From Hydrogenophaga sp. (GTDB lineage: Bacteria; Pseudomonadota; Gammaproteobacteria; Burkholderiales; Burkholderiaceae_C), in the NCBI RefSeq assembly GCF_026125785.1, contig NZ_JAHCKL010000004.1, positions 124,001 to 188,000 of the forward strand: 64,000 nucleotides of DNA, read 5' to 3'. Each line of letters begins with the position of its first letter. The stretch's first letter is position 1. The notes below the pieces were generated by a model. It worked only from the letters and a program-made list of their open reading frames with translations, was not told the origin of the DNA and did not search any database. Positions 44,175 to 52,582 of the stretch are shown one piece after another. A program made the translations under genes and the position numbers.

Positions 44175-45550
44175 GATTTGGCCCCCACCACCACGGTGAC
44201 CTGGCGATCCGGCTGGAGCACGCGTGCAAATGCGCGCTGGATATCGGCCACGCCGACCTGCCGCACACGGTCGGTCCAGGTGTCGAGGTAGTTCAATGGC
44301 AAGCCGTTCCAGGCGATGTTGGCGACGTTGTCCAGCAGCTTGCGGTTGCTGTCTATGCGCAAGGCGAACCCGTTGATGAGGAAGTCCTTGGCCGACTGCA
44401 ACTCGGCCTCGGTAGGGCCGTCGGCGACGAAGCGGCGCAGCACCTCACGGGCCACATCCACGGCGAGTGCAGCCTGGTCAGGCCGCGTGGTCAGGCCTAT
44501 CTGGAATGCGCCGGCATGGCGACCCGGAGAAAAGTAGCTGTACACGCTGTAGCTCAGGCCGCGCTTCTCACGCACCTCGGTGGTCAGGCGCGAGACGAAA
44601 CCGCCGCCGCCCAGGATGTAGTTGCCCACGAACAGGGGAAAGAAGTCCGGGTCGTCGCGCGCGATGCCAGGCTGACCGATGAGCACCTGGGCCTGCGCGG
44701 CGTCGAAAGGAATGCGCTCGTCCACCGCGCGTGTCAGTGGAGCAACTGCCTGCACTTCCTGCAGAGGCGGGCAGCCATGGGCCTGCACGGCCGCCATGAG
44801 CTGGCCCACGATGCGGTCCGCGCGGGCCCTGTTGATTGCCCCCACCAGCGTGACTTGCGCTCGGCAAGCGTTGACGTGCCGGCGGTAGAAAGCCTGCATG
44901 TCCGTCACTTCGATGGCGCGCAGCGTGTCTGCCTCGACTTGGTAGCCATATGGATGGCTGCCATACACGGCTCGGCTGAAAGCCCGCGCAGCATGGGTGC
45001 CGGGTCGGGTTTCAGCCTCCCGCAGCGCGGCCAGCATGCGCTCACGGTCGCGCTGCCAGACCTTGTCCGGCCAGGCCGGCGATGCCAACTGGCGGGCTGC
45101 CAGCGCCACGGCACGCTCCAGCAGGTCGGGCTCGGTGAGGCTGCGCAACGACACGCTGAACCGGTCACTGCCGGCCTGCGCACCCAACTGCGCGCCCAGG
45201 TCCATCCAGGCCTCGCTGAGCTGGTTTTCGTCCAGGGCGGGCAACCTGCCCTGTGCATTCACACCCGCTCCCGACAGCAGGCCGGCGGTGGCGCTGGCCA
45301 GGCCGGCCTGGGCGGGTGGATCGCGCCGGCTGCCGCCGTCGAAATCCAGTTGCACGTCGAGCATGGGAATCTGCGGACTTTCGACAAGGTAGACGCGCGC
45401 ACCACTGGCATGCGTCCAGTGCGCAATGGGAATGGCGGCCTGCGCCAGGGCGCAGAAGAACATGGAGAGGGCAGCAACGCTCCAGATGCACCATCTGGGC
45501 TGGGCAAAACGGTGGTGGGTTGGCATGGGGTTCATCGGCAAGGCATTCAT
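44171..45550 (-). CDS. M16 family peptidase-like protein, inactive subunit
   Basis: A 459-residue exported M16 homologue (signal sequence around SVAALSMFFCALAQA). It lacks the HxxEH zinc motif; the equivalent region reads GLASATAGLLSGAG. It keeps the C-terminal REKRGLSYSVYSYF motif that completes the active chamber of the partner subunit. Such beta-like proteins form heterodimers with an active M16 subunit, which is encoded immediately upstream and overlaps as TGATG. Together they are probably a periplasmic oligopeptidase. Confidence 0.9.
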   Translation of the reverse strand: MNALPMNPMPTHHRFAQPRWCIWSVAALSMFFCALAQAAIPIAHWTHASGARVYLVESPQIPMLDVQLDFDGGSRRDPPAQAGLASATAGLLSGAGVNAQGRLPALDENQLSEAWMDLGAQLGAQAGSDRFSVSLRSLTEPDLLERAVALAARQLASPAWPDKVWQRDRERMLAALREAETRPGTHAARAFSRAVYGSHPYGYQVEADTLRAIEVTDMQAFYRRHVNACRAQVTLVGAINRARADRIVGQLMAAVQAHGCPPLQEVQAVAPLTRAVDERIPFDAAQAQVLIGQPGIARDDPDFFPLFVGNYILGGGGFVSRLTTEVREKRGLSYSVYSYFSPGRHAGAFQIGLTTRPDQAALAVDVAREVLRRFVADGPTEAELQSAKDFLINGFALRIDSNRKLLDNVANIAWNGLPLNYLDTWTDRVRQVGVADIQRAFARVLQPDRQVTVVVGAKS

Positions 45551-47004
45551 CAATGCCGGCTGAGTGCGGGCCTCGCGCCGGCAGGGCGCGTCGGCGATGC
45601 GTCGCGCCTGGAGGCATCGGGCACCAGCACCGCGGTCGTGAGCTGTTCGTCGGAGAAATGGCGCTGCGCCACGGCCTGTACCTGCTCCGCCGTGACCGCG
45701 CGCAAACGGGCCATGAGCCGAGCCGCGGCATCCAGCCCCAGTCCATTGACCCAGTAGCTGCCCAGTTCGCGCGCCTGGTTCACCACGGAGTCCAGCTTGT
45801 ACACCTCACCAGCCGTCCATTGCGTCTTCACGCGCCGCAGCTCGGCCTCGCTGATCCCGTCGCGGGCGATCCGCTGCACTTCGGCCTTGAGGGCCGCCTC
45901 GGCGGCAGCGGCACTCAGTCCACGCGCCGGCACGGCGCTGAGCGTGAAAACCTGCGGACCACGGCCCATCAGGCCATAGGAGGCGCTGGCACTGTCCGCC
46001 ACGCGCGGTCCGCCGCCCTCACCCTGAACCAGCGCGCGGTCCAGGCGCGCGCCACTGTAGCCGTCCAGCACGGCCGCGAGTACCGTGAGCGCCAGGGCGT
46101 CCTGGTTGTCGCGGTCTTCATCGGCCAGTCCGGTCCAGCGCGGCACCTTGTAGACCAGCGCCACCATCGCCTGCTCGGCCACGGCACGGTACTCCATGCG
46201 GCGCGGCCCGGCCTGCGCGGGCTCCTCGCGCGGCTTGCGCGGCGGCAGGGCCCGTGCGGGAATCACGCCGTAGTACTTGCGGGCGAGGGCCAGCACCTTG
46301 TCCACATCCACATCTCCCGCCACCACCAGGGCGGCATTGGCCGGCGTGTACCAGCGCTGATGAAAGGCCCGCACGTCGTCAGGCGTCATCGCGTCGAGAT
46401 CGCTCATCCAACCAACGATGGGGCGGCGGTAAGGGTGGGCCTGGAACACCATGGCATTGAGCGCTTCGTACATGCGCGCACGCGGGGACTCCTCGGTCCG
46501 CTGCCGGCGCTCTTCCTTGACCACTTCGATCTCGCGGCGGAACTCCTCGTCTGCCCACTGGTTTCGCGCAAAACGATCGGCCTCCAGTTTCATCACGTCC
46601 TCCAGGCGCTCGGCGGGCACCTGCTGGTGGTAGGCCGTGGCATCGCGGCTGGTGAACGCGTTTTCGCGACCGCCCAGTGCCGCCACACGGCGAGAGAACT
46701 CGCCGGGCGCCACATCGGGCGTGCCCTTGAACATCATGTGCTCCAGCGCGTGCGCCACGCCCGACGTGCCATCCACCTCGTCCATGGCCCCCACGCGCAC
46801 CCACAGCATGTGCACAGCCGTGGGTGCGCGGTGGTCGGGCCGCACGATCACGGTCATGCCGTTGTCCAGCGTGAAGGATTGGACCCGCTCCGAAGTCTCC
46901 CGGCCCTGCGCCAGGCCCGCCACCGGCCACAAAAGAGCCCAGGAAAGCAAAAGGAAAAGGAGGGTCCCCAGACGGGTGAGGGGCGGGCTGGGGTCGCGTT
47001 TCAT
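45550..47004 (-). CDS. M16 family zinc peptidase, active subunit
   Basis: A 484-residue exported zinc metallopeptidase (pitrilysin/processing-peptidase family). It has a signal sequence (LGTLLFLLLSWALLWPVAGLAQG), the inverted zinc motif HALEH at residues 85-89, and the downstream VVKEER glutamate that completes the site. A Ser/Arg-rich C-terminal tail follows. The start at 47004 is an ATG; an upstream TTG is less likely. Divergent from ftsY (29 bases between start codons). Confidence 0.92.
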   Translation of the reverse strand: MKRDPSPPLTRLGTLLFLLLSWALLWPVAGLAQGRETSERVQSFTLDNGMTVIVRPDHRAPTAVHMLWVRVGAMDEVDGTSGVAHALEHMMFKGTPDVAPGEFSRRVAALGGRENAFTSRDATAYHQQVPAERLEDVMKLEADRFARNQWADEEFRREIEVVKEERRQRTEESPRARMYEALNAMVFQAHPYRRPIVGWMSDLDAMTPDDVRAFHQRWYTPANAALVVAGDVDVDKVLALARKYYGVIPARALPPRKPREEPAQAGPRRMEYRAVAEQAMVALVYKVPRWTGLADEDRDNQDALALTVLAAVLDGYSGARLDRALVQGEGGGPRVADSASASYGLMGRGPQVFTLSAVPARGLSAAAAEAALKAEVQRIARDGISEAELRRVKTQWTAGEVYKLDSVVNQARELGSYWVNGLGLDAAARLMARLRAVTAEQVQAVAQRHFSDEQLTTAVLVPDASRRDASPTRPAGARPALSRH

Positions 47005-47033
47005 AGAATGCAATGGATTCTAGAGATTCCCAA

Positions 47034-48041
47034 ATGTTCTCTTTCTTCCGAAAAAAGACTCCCTCCCCGCCCCCCCCTGCCGATCCCGCGCCAACGGCGG
47101 TTGCTGCGGCACCGGCACCCGCCGCGAACGAGACACCGGCCACGCGCCAGGGCTGGCTGGACCGCCTCAAGGCCGGCCTGCGAAAAACCGGCTCGGGCAT
47201 TGCCACGGTGTTCACAGGCACGCAGATCGACGAAGCCCTGTACGAAGAACTGGAAGCGGCACTGCTCATGGCCGACACTGGCGTGAAAGCGACCACGCAC
47301 CTGCTGGACGACCTGCGCCGCCGAGTGAAAGAGAGCAAGGCCACCGAGCCGGCCGCCGTCAAAGGCTTGCTGGCCGATGCCATCGCCGATCTGCTCCAGC
47401 CGCTGCAGAAACCGTTGGTGATTGGCGAGCACCGACCCACTGTGATCATGGTGGCCGGTGTCAACGGCGCCGGCAAGACCACGTCCATCGGCAAACTCAC
47501 ACGCCATCTGGCCGACGAAGGTGCCTCGGTGCTGCTGGCCGCGGCAGACACCTTCCGCGCCGCCGCGCGCGAGCAGCTCGCGGTCTGGGCCGACCGCAAC
47601 ACGGTGGAGATCGTGACCCAGCAAGGTGGCGACCCCGCCGCGGTGAGCTTCGATGCCGTCACGGCCGGCAAGGCGCGCGGACGCGACGTCGTGCTGGTGG
47701 ACACGGCGGGCAGACTGCCCACACAGCTCCATCTGATGGAGGAATTGCGCAAGATCAAGCGGGTGGTGCAGAAGGCCGACCTCACGGCCCCGCACGAAGT
47801 CCTGCTGGTGATCGACGGCAACACCGGACAGAACGCGCTGAACCAGGTCAAGGCCTTCGACGATGCCTTGCAACTTACGGGGTTGATCGTCACCAAGCTG
47901 GACGGCACGGCCAAGGGCGGTGTGCTGTGCGCCATTGCGCGCGAAAAACCGGTGCCCGTCTACTTCATCGGGGTGGGTGAAAAACTCGAGGACCTGGAAA
48001 CCTTTGACGCGCGCGAGTTCGCGCAAGCCCTGTTGGCCTGA
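47034..48041 (+). CDS. ftsY: Signal recognition particle receptor FtsY
   Basis: A 335-residue SRP GTPase that docks ribosome-SRP complexes at the membrane. After MFSFFRKK and a short Pro/Ala-rich linker (a much reduced A-domain) come the N domain and G domain with GVNGAGKTTSIGKL, DTFRAAAREQL, DTAGRLP and TKLDGTAKGG. The start at 47034 matches the conserved MFSFF(R/K)KK. The short acidic domain is usual in this family of bacteria. Confidence 0.96.
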   Translation: MFSFFRKKTPSPPPPADPAPTAVAAAPAPAANETPATRQGWLDRLKAGLRKTGSGIATVFTGTQIDEALYEELEAALLMADTGVKATTHLLDDLRRRVKESKATEPAAVKGLLADAIADLLQPLQKPLVIGEHRPTVIMVAGVNGAGKTTSIGKLTRHLADEGASVLLAAADTFRAAAREQLAVWADRNTVEIVTQQGGDPAAVSFDAVTAGKARGRDVVLVDTAGRLPTQLHLMEELRKIKRVVQKADLTAPHEVLLVIDGNTGQNALNQVKAFDDALQLTGLIVTKLDGTAKGGVLCAIAREKPVPVYFIGVGEKLEDLETFDAREFAQALLA

Positions 48042-48048
48042 GCCCGTC

Positions 48049-48258
48049 TCAGAGTTCTTCGTCGCTGTAGCGGCGCCACTGCCCCATGGCGCTGCGCATG
48101 AGCTGAAGCTGGCGCTCGAACCGGGGGCACGCAGCGCATACCGCCAGGTGCAGCCGCAAAGCCAGGCGATCCAGAATGGGCAAGGCACGGTCCTCCCTGG
48201 CAATCAGCAGGGCGCTGACTTCCTTGCAGGTACGGCGCAGCGGATAGCGGGCTTTCAT
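48049..48258 (-). CDS. Small zinc-finger protein, putative anti-sigma factor (zf-HC2/ZAS-like)
   Basis: A 69-residue soluble protein starting MKARYPLRRTCKEVSALLIA. The Cys near residue 11 and the H-x3-C-x2-C cluster (HLAVCAAC) form the zinc-binding anti-sigma pattern of ZAS proteins. There is no transmembrane segment, so sensing would be cytoplasmic (redox or metal at the zinc site). The ATG overlaps the stop of the ECF sigma gene, as expected for a sigma/anti-sigma pair. It is the likely brake on the divergent bufferin-like operon. Confidence 0.8.
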   Translation of the reverse strand: MKARYPLRRTCKEVSALLIAREDRALPILDRLALRLHLAVCAACPRFERQLQLMRSAMGQWRRYSDEEL

Positions 48259-48833
48259 GGTGTGCGGGCAAACCAGTGCAGTTCCAGACACTCGCGCAGG
48301 CGCAGGCGCGCGCGGTGCAGTTGCACGTAGAGATTGGTCGGCGTGAGAGACAGTTCCTTACATATTTCTTCGCTGGACAACTCCAGCCACTCACGCATGA
48401 GAAACAGACGCCCTTGGACCGCAGGAAGTTTTTCTGCACAGGCCTCCAGCACGGCGAAGAACTGACGGCGGCCCAGATCCTGTTCGGGATTGCCCCAGTC
48501 GGCGGGCGGTTCGATGTAGTGCCCGTCCGCGTGGAAAGCCATGTCTTCGAGCGGATCGGCACGCTCATCCTCGCCATCCCCCGGCGCTTGCACCTCGCGG
48601 CGGTGCTGGCGCAGCGCATCGATGATCTTGTGCTTGAGGATGCCGACCATCCAGGTCTTGAGTTGGGAGCGCTGAGCGAACCCCTGCGGTTTCGCGAGCG
48701 CCGCCAGCAGGGCCTCGGACACCGCATCCTCGGCCCAGGTCTCGTTGCGCAACTGCAGGCGAGCGAACTTCAACAGGTAGCCGCGCAGGTCGGCGACTTG
48801 CTGTTCAAAGGATCCGGCCTCGGAAGTCGACAT
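48255..48833 (-). CDS. ECF-type RNA polymerase sigma factor
   Basis: A 192-residue sigma-70 family factor with region 2 (YLLKFARLQLRNETWAEDAV and LKTWMVGILKHKIIDALRQH) and region 4 (RLFLMREWLELSSEEICKEL, TPTNLYVQLHRARLRLRECL). There is a 25-residue linker with acidic Asp/Glu. It is divergent from the DUF2282-DUF692-DUF2063-DoxX operon. In Cupriavidus metallidurans the gold-induced gig genes lie beside an ECF sigma (RpoQ), so this factor probably drives the adjacent operon. Start at 48833; a 48866 start lacks support. Confidence 0.9.
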   Translation of the reverse strand: MSTSEAGSFEQQVADLRGYLLKFARLQLRNETWAEDAVSEALLAALAKPQGFAQRSQLKTWMVGILKHKIIDALRQHRREVQAPGDGEDERADPLEDMAFHADGHYIEPPADWGNPEQDLGRRQFFAVLEACAEKLPAVQGRLFLMREWLELSSEEICKELSLTPTNLYVQLHRARLRLRECLELHWFARTP

Positions 48834-48896
48834 GCGGGCTGAGTGTAATGAAGGTGCGCTCGCCACACGCAGCGACCTTTTCTTTTTTTGCTCAGC

Positions 48897-48924
48897 GTAA
48901 GAAAACGCGGCTGCGCCAGACCAA
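48897..48924 (+). promoter_or_regulatory. Candidate ECF promoter of the bufferin-like operon
   Basis: GTAAGA at 48897-48902 and GACCAA at 48919-48924 are separated by 16 bases, a spacing usual for ECF promoters; GTAA-N16 resembles SigF-type promoters that drive homologous clusters. It lies about 100 bases upstream of the DUF2282 start. Read by eye only. The 187-base divergent interval otherwise shows no clear element. Confidence 0.3.
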
Positions 48925-49020
48925 TGTTCAACCCGCGAGGCTTGGTGGCTCCGCCGTCATGGCCACGGGTTGATGTTTCCCTCTGTCCACTTCTTCTTTC
49001 CAACCCAACCGGAGCTCTCC

Positions 49021-49302
49021 ATGAACCAACGTCAACTGATCGCCGCCGCCGCCACCTCCCTGATGTCGATGGCCTTGCTTTCCTCACCCGCCCTGGCGCA
49101 GAACGCCGCCAAAGAGAAGTGTTATGGCATCGCCAAAGCCGGGCAGAACGATTGCGCCAACCTCGCCGGAACCCACTCCTGTGCAGGCCAGGCCAAGATG
49201 GACCACGACCAGGGCGACTGGAAATACGTGCCTGCAGGCACCTGCAAGCAGATGAAGGGCATGACGCAGGACGAAGCCAAGATGGGCATGAAGAAGTCCT
49301 GA
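49021..49302 (+). CDS. DUF2282 exported Cys-rich peptide, bufferin (BufA1-like) RiPP precursor
   Basis: A 93-residue precursor. Residues 1-26 are a Sec signal peptide (LSSPALA, cleavage before QNAAK). The mature part has four cysteines at 34, 45, 54 and 75 in the DUF2282 pattern [21 protein letters not shown] and YVPAGTC. In bufferins the MNIO enzyme converts core cysteines to thiooxazoles that bind copper before export. The tail is Met/Lys-rich ([13 protein letters not shown]). The homologue in C. metallidurans is the gold-induced GigP. Which cysteines are modified here cannot be seen. Confidence 0.85.
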   Translation: MNQRQLIAAAATSLMSMALLSSPALAQNAAKEKCYGIAKAGQNDCANLAGTHSCAGQAKMDHDQGDWKYVPAGTCKQMKGMTQDEAKMGMKKS

Positions 49303-49325
49303 GCGCGCGCGCGGATGCACCAGCC

Positions 49326-50252
49326 ATGACCGCCGATACCCCCGCATTCGCCCACGGGACGGTCAGCCCAGTCGGCATAGGCTGGCGGCATCCGCACTAT
49401 GCAGATCTGCTGGAGAACCCATCGGGACTGGACTTCATCGAAGTCCACAGCGAGAACTTCTTTGCCGAAGGCGGCGCCGCACGCGCCGTGTTGCGGCAAG
49501 GCCGCGAGCAGTTGCCTGTGAGCCTGCATGGCGTGGGCCTTGCACTGGGGTCCGCCCTGGGCATTGACGACGGGCACCTGGATCGGCTCGCCCGCCTAGT
49601 GACCGACGTCGAACCCGTGCGCGTGAGTGACCACGCCTGTTTTGCGCGTGGCCCTCTGCAGCCCGACAGGGTGGGCGCCACCGCAGTCCACGCCGCCGAC
49701 CTGCTGCCCATTCCCTTCACCTTCGAAGCCCTCGACGTGCTGTGCGCCAATGTGCAGCGCGTGCAGGACCGCCTGCGCCGCTCCATCCTGGTGGAGAACC
49801 TCTCCGCCTATGTGCACTGGCGCGATCAGGAGATGGACGAGGTCGAGTTCCTCGTTGAACTGGTGCGCCGCAGCGGTTGCTCGGTGCTGCTTGACGTAAA
49901 CAACCTGTTCGTCAATGCGCTGAACCACCAGAGAGCAGGCCTGGGAGGGGATCCGCTGGCGGCTTGCATGCGTTGGCTGGATGCACTGCCCCGGGACAGC
50001 GTGTCGGAGATACATCTGGCCGGCCATCGCGACTGTGAGGACATCGTCATCGACGACCACGGCAGCCGCGTGGCCGCACCCGTCTGGCGGCTCTATCACC
50101 ACGCCCTGAGGCGGCTGGGACCGATCCCTACGCTCATCGAATGGGATACCGATCTTCCACCCTATGAAGTCCTGCTGGAAGAAGCCGCTCTCGCGCGCCG
50201 GCATGCCGCAGACGCCGCTTCCCGCGCGCAGCGCCAGGAGACAACGACGTGA
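49326..50252 (+). CDS. DUF692 multinuclear non-heme iron oxidase (MNIO), BufB/GigA-like
   Basis: A 308-residue TIM-barrel enzyme with the MNIO metal-ligand pattern: HSENFF (His41, Glu43), [11 protein letters not shown] (His68), VSDHACF (Asp102, His103), [23 protein letters not shown] and [13 protein letters not shown] enzymes oxidise cysteines in RiPP precursors; here the substrate should be the DUF2282 peptide encoded 23 bases upstream. The start at 49326 was chosen because homology begins at GIGWRHPHY. It is followed by its DUF2063 partner with a 4-base overlap. Confidence 0.92.
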   Translation: MTADTPAFAHGTVSPVGIGWRHPHYADLLENPSGLDFIEVHSENFFAEGGAARAVLRQGREQLPVSLHGVGLALGSALGIDDGHLDRLARLVTDVEPVRVSDHACFARGPLQPDRVGATAVHAADLLPIPFTFEALDVLCANVQRVQDRLRRSILVENLSAYVHWRDQEMDEVEFLVELVRRSGCSVLLDVNNLFVNALNHQRAGLGGDPLAACMRWLDALPRDSVSEIHLAGHRDCEDIVIDDHGSRVAAPVWRLYHHALRRLGPIPTLIEWDTDLPPYEVLLEEAALARRHAADAASRAQRQETTT

Positions 50253-51067
50253 ACACGCCCCTGACATCTCAGGGACGCCTGGCCCAGCAGCAGTCTCTTC
50301 TGCTGCACGCACTGTTCTCGCCCCCATCCCGGAGCGAATCCACACCGTGGCTGCGAGCCCCGAGCGAGCGGGGCCTGCAGGCCTACCGGGCGAACGCCGG
50401 CGTGCTGGCCGAGCGAGCCCTGCGCGCGGCCTACCCGGTGGTGGCCAGCCTGCTGGGCGAACGCAACTTCGCGCCGCTGGCGCGCGAACATTGGCGCGAG
50501 CATCCACCCGTACAAGGCGATCTCGCCCTATGGGGCGCGGCGCTGCCCGAAGGGCTGCGACACCACCCTCAACTGGTCACGCTGCCCTATCTGGCCGATG
50601 TGGCCCGTGTCGAATGGGCCATGCATAAAGCGGCCGGTGCGGCAGACCTGACGCTGGACGCCGACAGCTTCGGACACCTCACACGGGACGACGCCGACAC
50701 ATGGGGCCTGCGCCTGGCACCCGGCACGGCCCTGGTCTCCAGCCCATGGCCGGTGGTCAGCCTGATCCAGGCCCACACATCGGGCTCACCCTCCCTGGAC
50801 GATGTTGCGCAGCGAATCCAGCAACGCGAGGCGCAGTGCGCGCTCGTCTGGCGCGCGGGCATGCGTACCACGGTGGCGGCCTGCACGCCGGCGGAGTGCG
50901 CGTTTCTGCAGGCCCTCGCCGAAGGCAAAGCCCTGTCCCATGCCTTGACGCTGGCGGTCGACGGCGGCGAGGACTTTGCCCTGGTGGAATGGCTGCAACA
51001 GGCCGTCATGCGGGGCCTGGTGCTGGGCGCCGTACCCGCCCTACCCGACAACGAGGCATTTTCATGA
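50249..51067 (+). CDS. DUF2063 protein, MNIO partner (BufC/GigB-like)
   Basis: A 272-residue protein. The N-terminal DUF2063 domain is visible as [43 protein letters not shown], and the C-terminal part resembles the RRE-like fold that recognises RiPP precursors. It is required with MNIO for peptide modification in known systems. It starts with GTG at 50249 in a GTGA overlap with the DUF692 stop, and its own stop overlaps the DoxX gene (ATGA), so the operon is fully coupled. Confidence 0.88.
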   Translation: MNTPLTSQGRLAQQQSLLLHALFSPPSRSESTPWLRAPSERGLQAYRANAGVLAERALRAAYPVVASLLGERNFAPLAREHWREHPPVQGDLALWGAALPEGLRHHPQLVTLPYLADVARVEWAMHKAAGAADLTLDADSFGHLTRDDADTWGLRLAPGTALVSSPWPVVSLIQAHTSGSPSLDDVAQRIQQREAQCALVWRAGMRTTVAACTPAECAFLQALAEGKALSHALTLAVDGGEDFALVEWLQQAVMRGLVLGAVPALPDNEAFS

Positions 51068-51543
51068 CGCACCCTCCCTTGCTGCAGCGCATTCAATCAC
51101 TCTGGACCCCGATCGCCCGCCTGCTCGATCTCATGCGGCCTGCTGCCGTGCTGGGCGCGCGCCTCTATGTGGCACAGGTGTTCGTGCTCTCGGGCCTGAC
51201 CAAGTTGCGGGACTGGGACACCACGTTGCTGCTTTTCACCGAGGAATACCACGTGCCTCTGCTGCCCCCCGCGGTGGCGGCGGTCGCGGGTACTGCAGGC
51301 GAACTGGCGTTGCCCGTGTTGCTGACGTTGGGCCTGGCGGGCCGCTTCGCCGCACTGGGCCTGTCGGTGGTCAATGGAGTCGCCGTGCTGAGCCTGGCAG
51401 AGATCGCCCCGGCGGCACTGCAGTTGCACGTCACCTGGGGCGTGCTGCTGGGGGCGCTGGTCTTCCACGGCATGGACCGGTGGTCGCTGGACCACCGGCT
51501 TGCGCTCAGCCGACGACCGGGGTCCTGCCTGACGGCTTCTTAA
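51064..51543 (+). CDS. DoxX family membrane protein (GigT-like)
   Basis: A 159-residue inner-membrane protein with about four transmembrane segments and the DoxX signature LGARLYVAQVFVLSGLTKLRDWDTT. DoxX proteins are the usual last gene of gig/bufferin operons, and may provide electrons or redox partners from the quinone pool to the periplasmic or peptide-modifying step, but this is not established. The start overlaps the DUF2063 stop (ATGA). The C-terminus is basic and cytoplasmic. Confidence 0.88.
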   Translation: MTHPPLLQRIQSLWTPIARLLDLMRPAAVLGARLYVAQVFVLSGLTKLRDWDTTLLLFTEEYHVPLLPPAVAAVAGTAGELALPVLLTLGLAGRFAALGLSVVNGVAVLSLAEIAPAALQLHVTWGVLLGALVFHGMDRWSLDHRLALSRRPGSCLTAS

Positions 51544-51603
51544 GAATGGCGCAGGGACGCGTCTCTATACTCGGCGCACCATGCAAAGACACCCACACTT
51601 GCC

Positions 51604-52443
51604 ATGAGCCCAGCCACCGCCTGGCTCGAAGCCGCCTTCCTGGGGTTGATCCAGGGCCTCACCGAATTTCTTCCTGTCTCGTCCAGCGCCCATCTGCGCA
51701 TCATCGGGCCCCTGTTGCCTTCGGGCGGTGACCCGGGCGCGGCCTTCACCGCGATCACCCAGATCGGCACCGAGGCCGCCGTGCTGCTGTATTTCCGGCA
51801 CGATATCGTGCGCATCTTTCTGGCGTGGTGGGCTTCCTTGACCCAGCCTGCCCGGCGCTCGGACCCCGATGCGCGGATGGGCTGGCTGATCATCATCGGT
51901 TCCGTGCCCATCGTGGTGCTGGGGCTGCTGTTCAAGGACGCGATCGAGGGTTCGCTGCGCAACCTGTACATCACCGCGACCATGCTGATTCTGTTTGCGC
52001 TGGTCCTGGCCGCGGCCGACCGGTTCAGCCGGCGTGAGCGCACGCTGGACCGGCTCACCTGGGGCCATGGCCTGCTGTTCGGGCTGGCGCAGGCCATGGC
52101 GCTGATACCCGGCGTCTCCCGCTCGGGCGGCACCATCACTGCGGGCCTGCTCATGGGCTACACACGTGAAGCGGCTGCTCGCTACTCCTTCCTGCTGGCC
52201 ATACCCGCCGTGATGGGCTCGGGCTTCTACCAGCTCTTCCGCAGCTGGCAGCACGGCAGCCCGGTGGCACCTGGTCCCACGGCGCTGGCTACGTTGATCG
52301 CCTTTGGCGTCGGTTACGGCGTGATCGTGCTGTTCCTGCGCCTGGTCTCCACGCGCAGCTACATGCCCTTCGTCTATTACCGCGTTGCGCTGGGCCTGCT
52401 GGTGCTGGGTCTGCTGGGAGCCGGCCTGCTCTCCCCCCTGTAA
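51604..52443 (+). CDS. uppP: Undecaprenyl-diphosphatase UppP (BacA)
   Basis: A 279-residue polytopic membrane phosphatase that recycles undecaprenyl pyrophosphate for cell wall synthesis. The motif [18 protein letters not shown] near the N-terminus and [17 protein letters not shown] in the second half form the active site; about eight transmembrane helices. Normal length. Sixty bases after the DoxX gene, in the same direction but functionally unrelated to it. Confidence 0.96.
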   Translation: MSPATAWLEAAFLGLIQGLTEFLPVSSSAHLRIIGPLLPSGGDPGAAFTAITQIGTEAAVLLYFRHDIVRIFLAWWASLTQPARRSDPDARMGWLIIIGSVPIVVLGLLFKDAIEGSLRNLYITATMLILFALVLAAADRFSRRERTLDRLTWGHGLLFGLAQAMALIPGVSRSGGTITAGLLMGYTREAAARYSFLLAIPAVMGSGFYQLFRSWQHGSPVAPGPTALATLIAFGVGYGVIVLFLRLVSTRSYMPFVYYRVALGLLVLGLLGAGLLSPL

Positions 52444-52484
52444 CCCATCGACCGCCGCTCCCCAGGCAAATACCTCGGGGGGGG

Positions 52485-52504
52485 TTGTCGCATCCCTGCG
52501 ACAA
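52485..52504. promoter_or_regulatory. Inverted repeat upstream of a sigma-54 promoter candidate
   Basis: TTGTCGCA-TCCC-TGCGACAA is a perfect 8-base dyad ending 10 bases before the -24 element. The placement suggests an activator or repressor site. Which enhancer-binding protein would use it is unknown, and none is encoded in this window. Confidence 0.5.
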
Positions 52505-52513
52505 ACTGAGGGC

Positions 52514-52529
52514 TGGCATCACGCTTGCT
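52514..52529 (+). promoter_or_regulatory. Sigma-54 (RpoN) -24/-12 promoter candidate
   Basis: TGGCATCACGCTTGCT matches the sigma-54 consensus TGGCAC-N5-TTGCW, with the GG and GC doublets separated by exactly 10 bases. The predicted start site is near 52541 and the first gene starts at 52583. It would drive the DUF2214-like/DUF4399 pair. Confidence 0.6.
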
Positions 52530-52582
52530 ACAGTTTTTCATGCCAAGATGCACGCCGCTTCTCGTTTCCCGGCCCGCTTGAC

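Noticed and set aside
45253-47286. A 677-codon plus-strand frame
   Set aside because: Antisense to the M16 peptidase genes and overlapping the ftsY start; no protein signature.
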